The translations under genes and the position numbers were made by a program. Below, one piece after another: positions 48,533 to 57,360 of a stretch of DNA of 64,000 nucleotides (its first letter is position 1; every line of letters begins with the position of its first letter). The stretch comes from Ww85 sp963745765. Its GTDB lineage: Bacteria; Desulfobacterota; Desulfobulbia; Desulfobulbales; Desulfocapsaceae. Where the stretch lies: positions 145,922 through 209,921 of the forward strand of contig CAVUYQ010000024.1 of assembly GCA_963745765.1 (NCBI GenBank), given 5' to 3'. The notes under the pieces are model-generated. The model was not told the DNA's origin, searched no databases, and worked only from the letters and a program-made list of their open reading frames with translations.

Positions 48533-50023
48533 CTATTCAGCTTCCCCAGCCTCAGTTGCGACGGCAGCGTCCGGTCCCGGATAAATCAGGCACCCGGCAA
48601 CGAGCTCCCAGAGATATTTGACCTCGATCCCGAGCTCATATTCCTTATTCAGTGATTTCAGCAGCTGATCACGACAATTATGGCATGGTGCAATAACCAG
48701 AGCTGCTCCTGTTTCCTTGACCTGGCGTGCCTTGATACGGCCATAGAATACACGTTCCGGGGCAAACGGCATGGCCCAGGCGCCGCCACCGGCACCACAA
48801 CAGTAATTGGACTCGCGATTGGGTTCCATATCCTTAAAGTCAGGGCAACATGCCTTCGTGATGACACGACCTTCCTCATAATATCCGACACCAAAGGCTT
48901 TCATGGACTTGCGTCCATAATTGCATGGATCATGGTAGGTGGTCCGCATCGTGTGCTTGCTGTTATCGAGTTTTATTTTACCTTCCTCGATATATTCCGT
49001 GAGCAGATCAAACACGGACATGATCTTGAATTCCTGGAGCGCTTCAGGAAACCATTTGTTCAACCCGGACCGGGTTGCAAAGTAGGCGTGGCCTCACTCG
49101 GGCAAGAGAAGCACCTCACATTTTAAGCGCCGCATGTTATCAACAATACGACCAACGATGGTCTTCATCGATTCATCGTCACCGGAAAACAGCCCCCAGT
49201 TGACCCCTTCCCAGTTTTCCGAGGGAATGGTCCATGATTCACCGGCAGCATGGAAGATGCGCCACCAGTATTTCATGTTGTCGGGTTCAGCGAACAGTTC
49301 CTTGGAATTAACGGTAACGAGGATCCGCGACCCGACCACATCGATGGGCGTCTTGAAACCTCTCAACCCCTCTTCTTCAAGCTCTTCGCCAAGCTCTTCA
49401 CAGAGATGGATGTAGTCATCTTTCGGAATACCCAGATTGTTGCCACGCTCAAGACAGGTCACAACTCCCTTGTGAATCGGGCCGGGAACCAAGTCCCGCT
49501 CACGCATGGTGCGAAGCCTCCGCATCAGAGCCATAATTTCCACTCCGGCCGGACAACCTGTCTCACATTTGGCGCACATGGTACATTTCCATGGCCAGTT
49601 GCTGTCCCTGAGTTCATCCTCCATGCCGAGTACAGCCATGCGAACAATTTTCCGCGGATCCAGTCCGTCCACTCCGGCAATCGGGCAGGCACTGGCACAG
49701 GTGCCACAGGTCAGGCAGGTATCCGCCCACTGTGAATCGGAGTAGATCGTCTTTTCTCTAAACCCTATCTCAAGCGGTTCAGGAGACGGTTGTTCATCCT
49801 GATACGTCTCGACCTTTTCCGGGTCGACATAGCTTGACGGGCGAATTTGCGGTTTGCGGCCAAACTTTTCGCAAAGAGCATTGTAGTCCTCGAATTTCAT
49901 GAGATACTTTCTACCCGGCCCTTCCTTGGCCCGGAGCGTTCCGGAGTTGATCCAGTTTCTCACCGTATTCCGATGGACGCCGAACTCCTCCGCCATTTCG
50001 CTGACTCTGAATTCATACATCAT
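48533..50023 (-). CDS. HTH - 4Fe-4S - CCG fusion (HdrCB/DsrK-like), selenoprotein
   Basis: An unusual 496-residue fusion. Residues about 5-55 form a MerR/excisionase-type helix-turn-helix (VSEMAEEFGVHRNTVRNWIN, then GRKYLMKFEDY). About 100-165 are two 4Fe-4S motifs (CLTCGTCASACPIAG and CTMCAKCETGCPAGV), like HdrC. The rest resembles HdrB/DsrK/HmcF: CEVLLLPE, TGA at 49094-49096, then GHAYFATRSG, where the family has PECGHAYR; then YHDPCNYGRK, NYCCGAGGGAW and APCHNCRDQLL of a CCG domain. The TGA is in frame, and the downstream frame is open for 187 more codons, so selenocysteine is likely. It overlaps the protease gene upstream and precedes hdrA by 96 bases. It may be the HdrBC equivalent, or a redox-sensing regulator. 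Confidence 0.88.
49061..49077 (-). promoter_or_regulatory. SECIS-like hairpin of the HTH/iron-sulfur fusion gene
   Basis: CAACCC at +17 to +22 pairs perfectly with GGGUUG at +28 to +33 around the loop GGUCC. Same coordinates relative to TGA as in mvhA and mvhD. Confidence 0.8.
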
Positions 50024-50516
50024 CGAGGTGCACCTCGTTAGGCTGTTTTGATAAAATGCTCATGATCAAACCGCAGGCTTTAGAAACGGCGGCTGTCATC
50101 GATGCCGAAAAACCCGGCTCAATTTCTGCGGGTATATATTCAGCTTGTGCCGCAATTATTGTCACTTTTATGCCGGTATGTTGTTCGAGTTCATACAGCA
50201 GGTTGACCGTGGGGAACTGATGCAGGGAAAAATCATGAATTTTCTTGGCAGGAATTGTTGTCGAATCGATCAGGAAAATTTCTCCGGGAAAACGATCGGC
50301 AACGTCGACCGCATCAAGAATGATAATATGTTCCGGCCTGCCTTCTTCGCTCAACAGGTAGTCAAAGAGGTACTCCCTGATACCCGTCATTGCATCTATC
50401 GCCGCCGCTGTTTCAGGTAACTGATGTTCCTGGTTTAACTCCTCAATGACGGCGGGGCCAAAGCCGTCATCACCCATCAGGAGATTACCGCATCCGAAAA
50501 TCACGGTTGTATTCAT
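50013..50516 (-). CDS. [NiFe] hydrogenase maturation protease
   Basis: A 167-residue M52-family endopeptidase (HyaD/HycI/HoxW-like). It begins MNTTVIFGCGNLLMGDDGFG, matching the GxGNxLxxDDxxG motif with the nickel-sensing acid residues, then IIILDAVDVADRFPGE with the second aspartate. It removes the C-terminal peptide of the large subunit after nickel insertion; the substrate is presumably MvhA, which carries such a tail. First gene of the operon; it overlaps the fusion gene by 11 bases. Confidence 0.9.
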   Translation of the reverse strand: MNTTVIFGCGNLLMGDDGFGPAVIEELNQEHQLPETAAAIDAMTGIREYLFDYLLSEEGRPEHIIILDAVDVADRFPGEIFLIDSTTIPAKKIHDFSLHQFPTVNLLYELEQHTGIKVTIIAAQAEYIPAEIEPGFSASMTAAVSKACGLIMSILSKQPNEVHLDDV

Positions 50517-50746
50517 AAGTGGTCAATTTGTGCAAAAGTTGCAAACATGTTTTTTAGATCGGGATAACCTAGCATCACAAAATCACGAGTTCAAGGATTT
50601 TTTAACCTCGTTTTGCATTTTCCTGAGACAGCCTGCGCCTGCAGAAGAGATCACATCAGAAAGCAGTTTGCTGTCACATTGTAGAGATGAAAATCAGTCA
50701 GAGATGACCTTGGAAGAAGGAGGGAAAAACCGGTTATTAAAGATTG

Positions 50747-50906
50747 CTGGCGTCGTAAAAACTGCGATCTACTGCGTCGTGGAACTTTTTCCGGCACTCG
50801 GCATACTACCTGTATGCCTTCGCACCTGAAAAAATACCACTCCTTGTTTATCTGTGTTTTTACTTAGCCATCTTTTGGAGTGCAATAGACTTTTTACGAG
50901 TATGTC
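50747..50906 (+). mobile_element. MITE-like element, copy C
   Basis: A 160-bp copy with ends GCTGGCGTCGTAAAAAC and TTTTTACGAGTATGTC, flanked by a 7-bp direct repeat AAAGATT at 50740-50746 and 50907-50913. It shares the decayed hairpin arm (TATGCCTTCGCACCTGAAAAA-type) with copy A, which puts A and C in one subfamily. It lies between the galE stop and the hydrogenase operon start, about 230 bases upstream of that operon's first gene. Confidence 0.85.
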
Positions 50907-51051
50907 AAAGATTAAGCTGAGAACTTCGATACGAAGCCCTGTCCTTGAGGTGAGATCCCCATGGGACGGTCAAAAAAAAATTCAGCAATGAATGCCCAGC
51001 AGAAGGAGAAAGAGAGGTGAGGCAACTGCAGCAACGGAACTGCCTGACAGC

Positions 51052-52065
51052 TCAGAAGCCTTCAGGATTGGCTTTTTGCCAATTCCAGCTATCCCGGCAC
51101 ATTTTCTCCAGCCCAAATTCCGCCCGCCAACCCAGTTCACGCTGAGCTTTAGAGGGGTCGGCATAACATTCGGCAATATCGCCGGGACGACGCGAAACAA
51201 TCCGGTACGGCACTCGCTTACCGCTGGCCGACTCAAAAGCACGGACAACCTCAAGAACGGAATAGCCACAGCCGGTACCAAGATTGTATGTCTGTATTCC
51301 GGGAATTCTTAACAGCGCGTCAAGCGCTTTAACATGTCCCCTGGCAAGATCGACAACATGGATATAATCCCTGACCCCGGTACCGTCCGGTGTAGGGTAA
51401 TCATTGCCAAAAACCGACAGTACCTCACGTTTTCCTATGAGGACCTGGGTAATATAGGGGGTCAGGTTATTGGGGATACCATTCGGGTCTTCGCCGATAC
51501 GACCGCTCTCATGCGCTCCAACCGGGTTAAAATAGCGCAACAGTACCGCGCTGAATTCAGGATCGGCCCTGTTGATATCTCTTAAAATCTCCTCTATCAT
51601 CAGCTTGGTTCGTCCATAGGGGTTTGAGCAGGAAAGCGGAAAATCCTCGGTAATCGGAACCGTCGCCGGATCACCATAGACGGTTGCCGATGAGCTGAAA
51701 ATAACCCGTTTCACCCCTATTTCCTGCATCACATCGCAGAGCACCAGGGTACCGGTGATGTTATTCTGATAATAGAGCAGCGGTTTCTTAACCGATTCAC
51801 CAACCGCTTTCAAACCGGCAAAATGAATGACGGCATCAACCGGCTGTGATGACTCGGCAAAAACCTCTCTCAAGCGAGCCCGATCACGCAGATCAACAAC
51901 GGCCAGGCGTATCTTCCTGCCGGTCAAACCTTCAACACGGTTCAGTGATTCTTTCTTGGCATTAACGAGGCTGTCCACGACCGTGATTTCATGTCCCTGT
52001 CCAAGAAGTTCAAGGCAGGTATGACTGCCGATATATCCGGCTCCGCCGGTTACAAGTATGTGCAT
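51052..52065 (-). CDS. galE: UDP-glucose 4-epimerase
   Basis: NAD-dependent short-chain dehydrogenase interconverting UDP-glucose and UDP-galactose, 337 residues from ATG at 52065 (MHILVTGGAGYIGSHTCLEL). The frame is open upstream to 52185 but the Rossmann start marks the real N-terminus. NAD motif GGAGYIGS, the SSSATVYG serine segment and catalytic YGRTKLMIEEIL (YxxxK), with GVRDYIHVVDLARGH and YNLGTGCGYSVLEVV. Monocistronic. Confidence 0.95.
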   Translation of the reverse strand: MHILVTGGAGYIGSHTCLELLGQGHEITVVDSLVNAKKESLNRVEGLTGRKIRLAVVDLRDRARLREVFAESSQPVDAVIHFAGLKAVGESVKKPLLYYQNNITGTLVLCDVMQEIGVKRVIFSSSATVYGDPATVPITEDFPLSCSNPYGRTKLMIEEILRDINRADPEFSAVLLRYFNPVGAHESGRIGEDPNGIPNNLTPYITQVLIGKREVLSVFGNDYPTPDGTGVRDYIHVVDLARGHVKALDALLRIPGIQTYNLGTGCGYSVLEVVRAFESASGKRVPYRIVSRRPGDIAECYADPSKAQRELGWRAEFGLEKMCRDSWNWQKANPEGF

Positions 52066-52277
52066 TCGTCGCTGCTCTTTCTCTAAATTATTTACTCTGT
52101 TAGTAAAACGAATTACTGTGGCAGGATACTGCCTTGCATCATAGTCTGAAGCCATGTGGCTAGCAATAGAAAACAGGCAGTCCAATTGAGGTCGGAAAGC
52201 CGATCAGCAGTGATACTTTACGAACATATCACCTGATGGCACGAGGCCTGTAACCCAATAACCGAGGAGAAACAAGT

Positions 52278-52463
52278 ATGCCGTACGTTAACATCCGCGT
52301 TGCCGGAGCACTGAGCAAAGAGCAGAAAGCAAATATCAGCAAGGGCGTAACCGAGGTCATCTGCAGGGAAGCGAACAAACCGCCCGAGGCAGTTCTTATC
52401 ATGATCGACGAATTGGAGCGCGAAAATATCGCCAAGGCCGGCAAGCTGGTCAGCGAGGGCTGA
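52278..52463 (+). CDS. 4-oxalocrotonate tautomerase-like protein
   Basis: A 61-residue tautomerase-superfamily protein. It starts MPYVNIRVAGALSKEQKANI; Pro2, which becomes the N-terminal catalytic proline after methionine removal, is present. GGAGAAAC precedes the ATG. Its substrate is unknown; ligA begins 5 bases after its stop, so they are co-transcribed. Confidence 0.88.
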   Translation: MPYVNIRVAGALSKEQKANISKGVTEVICREANKPPEAVLIMIDELERENIAKAGKLVSEG

Positions 52464-52468
52464 TCTGC

Positions 52469-54460
52469 GTGGAGGCCAAAAGAAGAATTGAGGAGCTGAC
52501 CGGGCTCCTCAATGACCATGCGCACAGATACTACGTTCTGGATGATCCGATCATCTCCGATGGTGAGTATGATCGGCTCTTCCAGGAACTGCTCGCTCTG
52601 GAAGACGCCTATCCGTCACTTGCACGCAAGGATTCCCCAACCAGGCGGGTGGGCGGGGCACCGCTGGAGAAATTCGAGCAGGTTATCCATCGCCTGCCCA
52701 TGCTCAGTCTTGAAAACGGCTTTTCAGACAGCGACCTGGAAGCGTTTTCCGAACGACTTCATCGCTTTTTGAGCCGGCCGGTTGAGACAGGCTATTCAGC
52801 AGAACCCAAGCTTGACGGTCTTGCCGTGGAACTGGTCTATCAAAACGGCACATTCGTGCAGGGTTCCACCAGGGGCGATGGCATCACCGGTGAAGACATT
52901 ACCCTCCAGTTAAGAAGTATCAGCGCCATTCCGCTCAGCCTGCGCAGCAATTATCCCGAAATGCTGGAAGTACGGGGTGAGGTTTACATGGAAAAAGCGG
53001 GCCTTTTGCGTCTCAATACACAACAGGTAGCCAGGGGACTCCAGCCGTTTGCTAATCCGCGGAATGCCGCCGCAGGTTCGCTGCGCCAGCTAGACCCGGC
53101 TGTCACCGCCGAACGGCCACTTCGTTTTTTCGCCTATGGTGTTGCCAATTCCGCTGCAACCGCATACAAAACACAGACGGAACTGCTGGCAGGCCTGAAG
53201 CAGATGGGATTCCCCGTCTGCAGCCACGTCTTGTTCTGCCCTACTATGGAGGCGGTCATTGATCATTACCAGACACTGGCGGAAATCCGTCATACACTCC
53301 CCTACGAAATTGACGGAATGGTCGTCAAAGTCGATGAATTCTCACTCCAGGAACGTCTCGGGGCAAAATCCCGGGCACCGCGCTGGGCGATAGCCCGAAA
53401 ATTCCCTGCTACGCAGGCGACGACAAAATTGCTCGATGTCGATTTCCAGGTTGGCAGAACCGGGGCGATCACCCCGGTAGCACTGCTCGATCCGGTATTG
53501 ATTGACGGGGCAATGGTCAGCCGGGCCACCTTGCACAACCAGGATGAATATCAGCGCAAAGATCTGCGAATCGGTGATACGGTACTTGTTCAGCGCGCCG
53601 GCGATGTAATTCCCGAGGTCGTCAAACCGGTCACGGCCGTTCGCAACGGCATGGAAAAAGCCATTACCATGCCGACAAACTGTCCCGCCTGTGATTCCAG
53701 GCTGATCAAACCGGATGGTGAAGCGGTAACCCGCTGCCTCAATGCCTTCTGCCCGGCTCAGCAGCTGCGCGCCCTGATTCACTATAGTTCCAAGGCCGGT
53801 CTCGATATTGAGGGACTGGGCAAAAAGTATATCGAACAGCTCTATGAACGAGGTATCGTCAGGACGATACCCGACATTTACAGGCTCGATCGGGACAGGC
53901 TGAAAAACCTCGAGGGCTGGGGAGAGAGATCGGCAGACAATGTCATTGCGGCCGTCGAAGATGCCAAAAGGCCACCCCTGTCTCGCTTTCTTTCCGCGCT
54001 CGGAATACGCTTTATCGGGGAAATCAACGGATCTCTGCTGGAACAGCACTTCGCCTCTTTTGCTGCCTTGCGTCAGGCAGCAAAAGAAGATCTGCTCGAA
54101 ATAGACGGCATCGGCGAGCAGGCAGCCGAAAGCCTGATATCCTATTTTTCTTCCGAACAGGTTGCGGGCATGCTGAGCGAACTTGAGAAAGCCGGCGTAT
54201 ATCCCGTCGTCCCCGGGCAGAGAGGAACGGAGCTGGCTCTGTCCGGCTTTGTATTTTTATTTACCGGCAGCCTCAACCAACTTTCACGCGATGAAGCAAA
54301 AAAGCTGGTCAAAGAGCACGGCGGACAGATCGCTTCATCAGTAACCACCAAAGTCACCCATGTCGTTGCCGGAGAGAAGGCCGGTTCTAAATTGCGCAAA
54401 GCCGGAGAAATGGGGAAAACAGTGCTGAACGAAGAACAGTTCCTGGCATTAATACGATGA
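52469..54460 (+). CDS. ligA: NAD-dependent DNA ligase
   Basis: A 663-residue ligase with a GTG start. Ia domain (LLNDHAHRYYVLDDPIISDG), adenylation domain with the nucleophile lysine in AEPKLDGLAVELVYQNG (KxDG), and SRGDGITGEDIT-like STRGDGITGEDIT. OB fold, a four-cysteine zinc finger (NCPACDSRLI and CLNAFCPAQ), HhH repeats and a C-terminal BRCT domain (ELALSGFVFLFTGSLNQLSR). Complete by family length. Confidence 0.97.
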   Translation: MEAKRRIEELTGLLNDHAHRYYVLDDPIISDGEYDRLFQELLALEDAYPSLARKDSPTRRVGGAPLEKFEQVIHRLPMLSLENGFSDSDLEAFSERLHRFLSRPVETGYSAEPKLDGLAVELVYQNGTFVQGSTRGDGITGEDITLQLRSISAIPLSLRSNYPEMLEVRGEVYMEKAGLLRLNTQQVARGLQPFANPRNAAAGSLRQLDPAVTAERPLRFFAYGVANSAATAYKTQTELLAGLKQMGFPVCSHVLFCPTMEAVIDHYQTLAEIRHTLPYEIDGMVVKVDEFSLQERLGAKSRAPRWAIARKFPATQATTKLLDVDFQVGRTGAITPVALLDPVLIDGAMVSRATLHNQDEYQRKDLRIGDTVLVQRAGDVIPEVVKPVTAVRNGMEKAITMPTNCPACDSRLIKPDGEAVTRCLNAFCPAQQLRALIHYSSKAGLDIEGLGKKYIEQLYERGIVRTIPDIYRLDRDRLKNLEGWGERSADNVIAAVEDAKRPPLSRFLSALGIRFIGEINGSLLEQHFASFAALRQAAKEDLLEIDGIGEQAAESLISYFSSEQVAGMLSELEKAGVYPVVPGQRGTELALSGFVFLFTGSLNQLSRDEAKKLVKEHGGQIASSVTTKVTHVVAGEKAGSKLRKAGEMGKTVLNEEQFLALIR

Positions 54461-54509
54461 TTATCTTCTCAGCAGGCAGCCCGCACTAGCTGATGCTTGC
54501 CGGGGGTTG

Positions 54510-54755
54510 TCAATGGCGCCCGTGCTCTTTAAGGTAGGAAATGATATCAAGGCTTTCGTACATCGCCGTATCATCATCTACCAGAAAAGGCACCATGCTG
54601 TCACCGCCAATTTTGAGCACCGTAGCCCTTCCCGGTGTTCCCGGTGCCGCATCGATAATGGTATAGTGTGTACCCTCTTTTAGTCCCAGTTCATCAACCG
54701 CGCGGAGCACCCTCTGGCAAAACGGACAGCTTTGTTGAATGTAGAGTTGAATCAT
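54510..54755 (-). CDS. glutaredoxin-like protein
   Basis: An 81-residue thioredoxin-fold protein with the CPFC active site in IQQSCPFCQRVL (about 7-18) and the cis-proline in SMVPFLVDDD. It is close to the glutaredoxin/GST N-terminal domain. A gshB gene lies 1.7 kb upstream on the same strand, consistent with glutathione use. Confidence 0.85.
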   Translation of the reverse strand: MIQLYIQQSCPFCQRVLRAVDELGLKEGTHYTIIDAAPGTPGRATVLKIGGDSMVPFLVDDDTAMYESLDIISYLKEHGRH

Positions 54756-54793
54756 TTTTCCTCCTCAGGATACAATTTTGACCGGGAAAGAGC

Positions 54794-55561
54794 TCAGGAC
54801 CTGATGCCGATCCCATTCTTCAGCAGGTACAGGGTAAATAAAAACAGGGAGATAGCAAAGAAGATGAGCATTCCAATGCCGGTCAGTACGTTGATGTCGG
54901 ATGCCCCCAGAAAACCATAGCGAAAACCGTCAACCATATAGATGATGGGGTTGGCTTTGGAAACCGCCTGCCAGAAATCAGGCAGGAGTGAAATGGAATA
55001 GAATACCCCGCCCAGATAGGTAAGGGGCGTAATGACAAAGGTTGGAATTATTGAAACATCGTCAAATTTTTTCGCAAATATGCCGTTTATCATGCCGGCA
55101 AGTGAAAAGACGAAACTGGTCAGAAAACCGAACAGCAGGATATAAAAAACGTTATGCACGGGCAGTCTGACAAAAAAAAGGCTGACCAGCGACACCAGGA
55201 ACCCGACGCTCATGCCCCGTACCATCCCTCCTGCGATGTAACCGAGGATGATAACTACGTTTGGTGTCGGGCTGACAAGGATCTCTTCGATATTACGCTG
55301 GAATTTTGTACTGAAAAAGCTTGACACCGTATTGGTGTAAGAGTTCGTGATGATCGCCATCATGATCAGCCCGGGAGCAATGAAGGCCATGTAATCATAG
55401 CCGTTTACCGCCCTCAGCTGGGAACCTATAAAACTCCCGAATATAATAAAATAGAGCGTCATGGTGATAACCGGCGGCAGCAGGGTCTGCATCCAGATAC
55501 GAAATATCCTCGTCGTCTCCTTACGGGCAATAGTAATAAAACAGATCAGGTTCCTTTTCAT
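54794..55561 (-). CDS. ABC-2-type transporter permease
   Basis: A 255-residue membrane protein with about six helices, including TRIFRIWMQTLLPPVITMTL and LTGIGMLIFFAISLFLFTLY. It contains the ABC-2 signature YDYMAFIAPGLIMMAIITNS and LGGVFYSISLLPDFWQAVSK. Overlaps the ATPase gene by 4 bases. The substrate is unknown; NodJ/YadH-type exporters of lipids or polysaccharide are the nearest by layout. Confidence 0.88.
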   Translation of the reverse strand: MKRNLICFITIARKETTRIFRIWMQTLLPPVITMTLYFIIFGSFIGSQLRAVNGYDYMAFIAPGLIMMAIITNSYTNTVSSFFSTKFQRNIEEILVSPTPNVVIILGYIAGGMVRGMSVGFLVSLVSLFFVRLPVHNVFYILLFGFLTSFVFSLAGMINGIFAKKFDDVSIIPTFVITPLTYLGGVFYSISLLPDFWQAVSKANPIIYMVDGFRYGFLGASDINVLTGIGMLIFFAISLFLFTLYLLKNGIGIRS

Positions 55562-56469
55562 TCCTGCACCATCGCCATAAAAAGCTCTTCCAGTCGGTTT
55601 GATTTGTTGCGCATGCTTTCCACAATTATGTTCTGCGAATTAAGATGTTCAAAGACCCGGTTCAGAGACTGTTTCTTGCTTAATGTCATTTCAATGGTGG
55701 TGCTGTCGGTCACGGTAAAACTCACGTCTTCAAGGGGCAAAATGTTCGCAACCGGCGCCTTGCTGTCGAGAATGAAGGTCGCTTTGTCAAGTTTCTTGAG
55801 CAAATCACGTTTACTGGTGTTTTCGATGATCCTGCCTCCTGTGATAATGCCGATCTGGCTGCACAGCACCTCGGCCTCCTCGAGGTAATGCGTGGTCAGA
55901 ATGATGGTTCTACCAGCCCGGTTAAGTTCTACCAGGAAATCCCACATGCCGCGGCGCAGTTCCACATCAACCCCTGCCGTCGGTTCATCAAGGATCAGCA
56001 GTTTCGGCTCATGGACGAGACCCCTAGCAATCATCAGGCGTCGCTTCATCCCGCCCGAGAGTTCCCGGGCAGCAACATTGCGCTTATCCCAGAGACCGAG
56101 TTTTTTCAAATATCTCTCCGATCGCACAAGCGCCTCAGCACGGGCCATACCATAATATCCCGCCTGTTGACAAACGATGTCCTGGACTTTTTCAAAGATG
56201 GAAAAATTGAATTCCTGCGGCACCACGCCAATGAGGCGCTTGGCGGCCGCAAAATCCTGATCAATATCAATGCCGAAAACCTTGACACTGCCGCCTGTCT
56301 TGTTGACCAGTGAGGTGATAATACCAATGATAGTAGTTTTTCCGGCGCCGTTTGGCCCGAGCAGACCAAAAAACTCTCCCTCCCGAACATCAAGCGATAC
56401 GCCTTTAAGGGCCGAAAGTCCGCTGTTGTAGGTCTTGGTGAGATTGGAAATGGAAAGGGCTGATAGCAT
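55558..56469 (-). CDS. ABC transporter ATP-binding protein
   Basis: A 303-residue ATPase of the DrrA/CcmA (YadG) type. Walker A GPNGAGKTTIIG, signature LSGGMKRRLMIARGL, Walker B LLILDEPTAGVD, H-loop TTHYLEEAE. It is paired with the ABC-2 permease, 4 bases overlapping, as a two-gene exporter. It follows gshB by 12 bases. Confidence 0.92.
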   Translation of the reverse strand: MLSALSISNLTKTYNSGLSALKGVSLDVREGEFFGLLGPNGAGKTTIIGIITSLVNKTGGSVKVFGIDIDQDFAAAKRLIGVVPQEFNFSIFEKVQDIVCQQAGYYGMARAEALVRSERYLKKLGLWDKRNVAARELSGGMKRRLMIARGLVHEPKLLILDEPTAGVDVELRRGMWDFLVELNRAGRTIILTTHYLEEAEVLCSQIGIITGGRIIENTSKRDLLKKLDKATFILDSKAPVANILPLEDVSFTVTDSTTIEMTLSKKQSLNRVFEHLNSQNIIVESMRNKSNRLEELFMAMVQE

Positions 56470-56481
56470 CTCGGTTCTCAG

Positions 56482-57360
56482 TTATTGAACAAGTTTGATA
56501 AAATAATCGACAATTTCATCCGACAGGAGCCGGCCTTCAAGTTCTGAGATCTGCACTATTCCCGTCGGGCAGGTGATGTTTATTTCGGTGAGATAGCCGC
56601 CGATAAAATCAAGCCCGGAAAAATGGATTCCCTGCTTAAGCATCCATGGACCAACCCTGGCCAGTATGTCCTGCTCACGGTCATTCAGTTGCGTCCGCAG
56701 TGCCTCGCTATTGGCAAAATTTGCGTGATATCCCTGTTTCGGCCGGCGCAAAGATGCCCCTATACAGGTATCACCCAGCATAATCACTCGCTTGTCACCA
56801 TCAAACACCGCATCGAGAAATTTCTGCACCATCACTGGCCGGCGCCCATCCCCGGTAAATGCAGCGATTGTCGAATGGTCCGTGGCAGTAACTTTCTGCA
56901 CGGATTTTCCCTGAAAACTATCGAGCGACTTGATGACACCGCCCCCGTGGCGGCCTAAAAAATCCTCAATCATCTTCACATCCGAACTCACCAGCGTCGG
57001 CGGCATATCATTGACAAATTGCAGGGCAATCAGTTTCTCGTTGAAATCCCGAAGTGCAGACGGGCTGTTCACAACACACGCCTTTGTCAGAGAAAGCAGG
57101 TGCGTGGCATAATGAAATGCCAGGTCGTAAGGCGGTTCCTTGCGCATGAAAATCAGGGCATAATCATCAAGGGGAACCATCTTCTTTTTCCCCGTATCGT
57201 CAGTGGCAATCACCGCGGCACATGTCTCGAAAAACAGATTTTCAATTGACGCCGTGTCAACCTGGTGGCCTTTCTCCCGCGCCTTGGCAATAACAGCCAA
57301 CGACGTATCTGTCCTTGATATCAAGCCTTCTATAGGGTCGAGCACCACAAGCCATTTCAT
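56482..57360 (-). CDS. gshB: glutathione synthetase
   Basis: ATP-grasp ligase joining gamma-glutamylcysteine to glycine, 292 residues. It has DPIEGLISRTDTSLAV at the N-terminus, FMRKEPPYDLAFHYATHLL, and the ATP-grasp core VIKSLDSFQGKSV, with the C-terminal LTEINITCPTGIVQI. The matching glutamate-cysteine ligase is not in the window. An ABC exporter follows it on the same strand. Confidence 0.92.
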   Translation of the reverse strand: MKWLVVLDPIEGLISRTDTSLAVIAKAREKGHQVDTASIENLFFETCAAVIATDDTGKKKMVPLDDYALIFMRKEPPYDLAFHYATHLLSLTKACVVNSPSALRDFNEKLIALQFVNDMPPTLVSSDVKMIEDFLGRHGGGVIKSLDSFQGKSVQKVTATDHSTIAAFTGDGRRPVMVQKFLDAVFDGDKRVIMLGDTCIGASLRRPKQGYHANFANSEALRTQLNDREQDILARVGPWMLKQGIHFSGLDFIGGYLTEINITCPTGIVQISELEGRLLSDEIVDYFIKLVQ

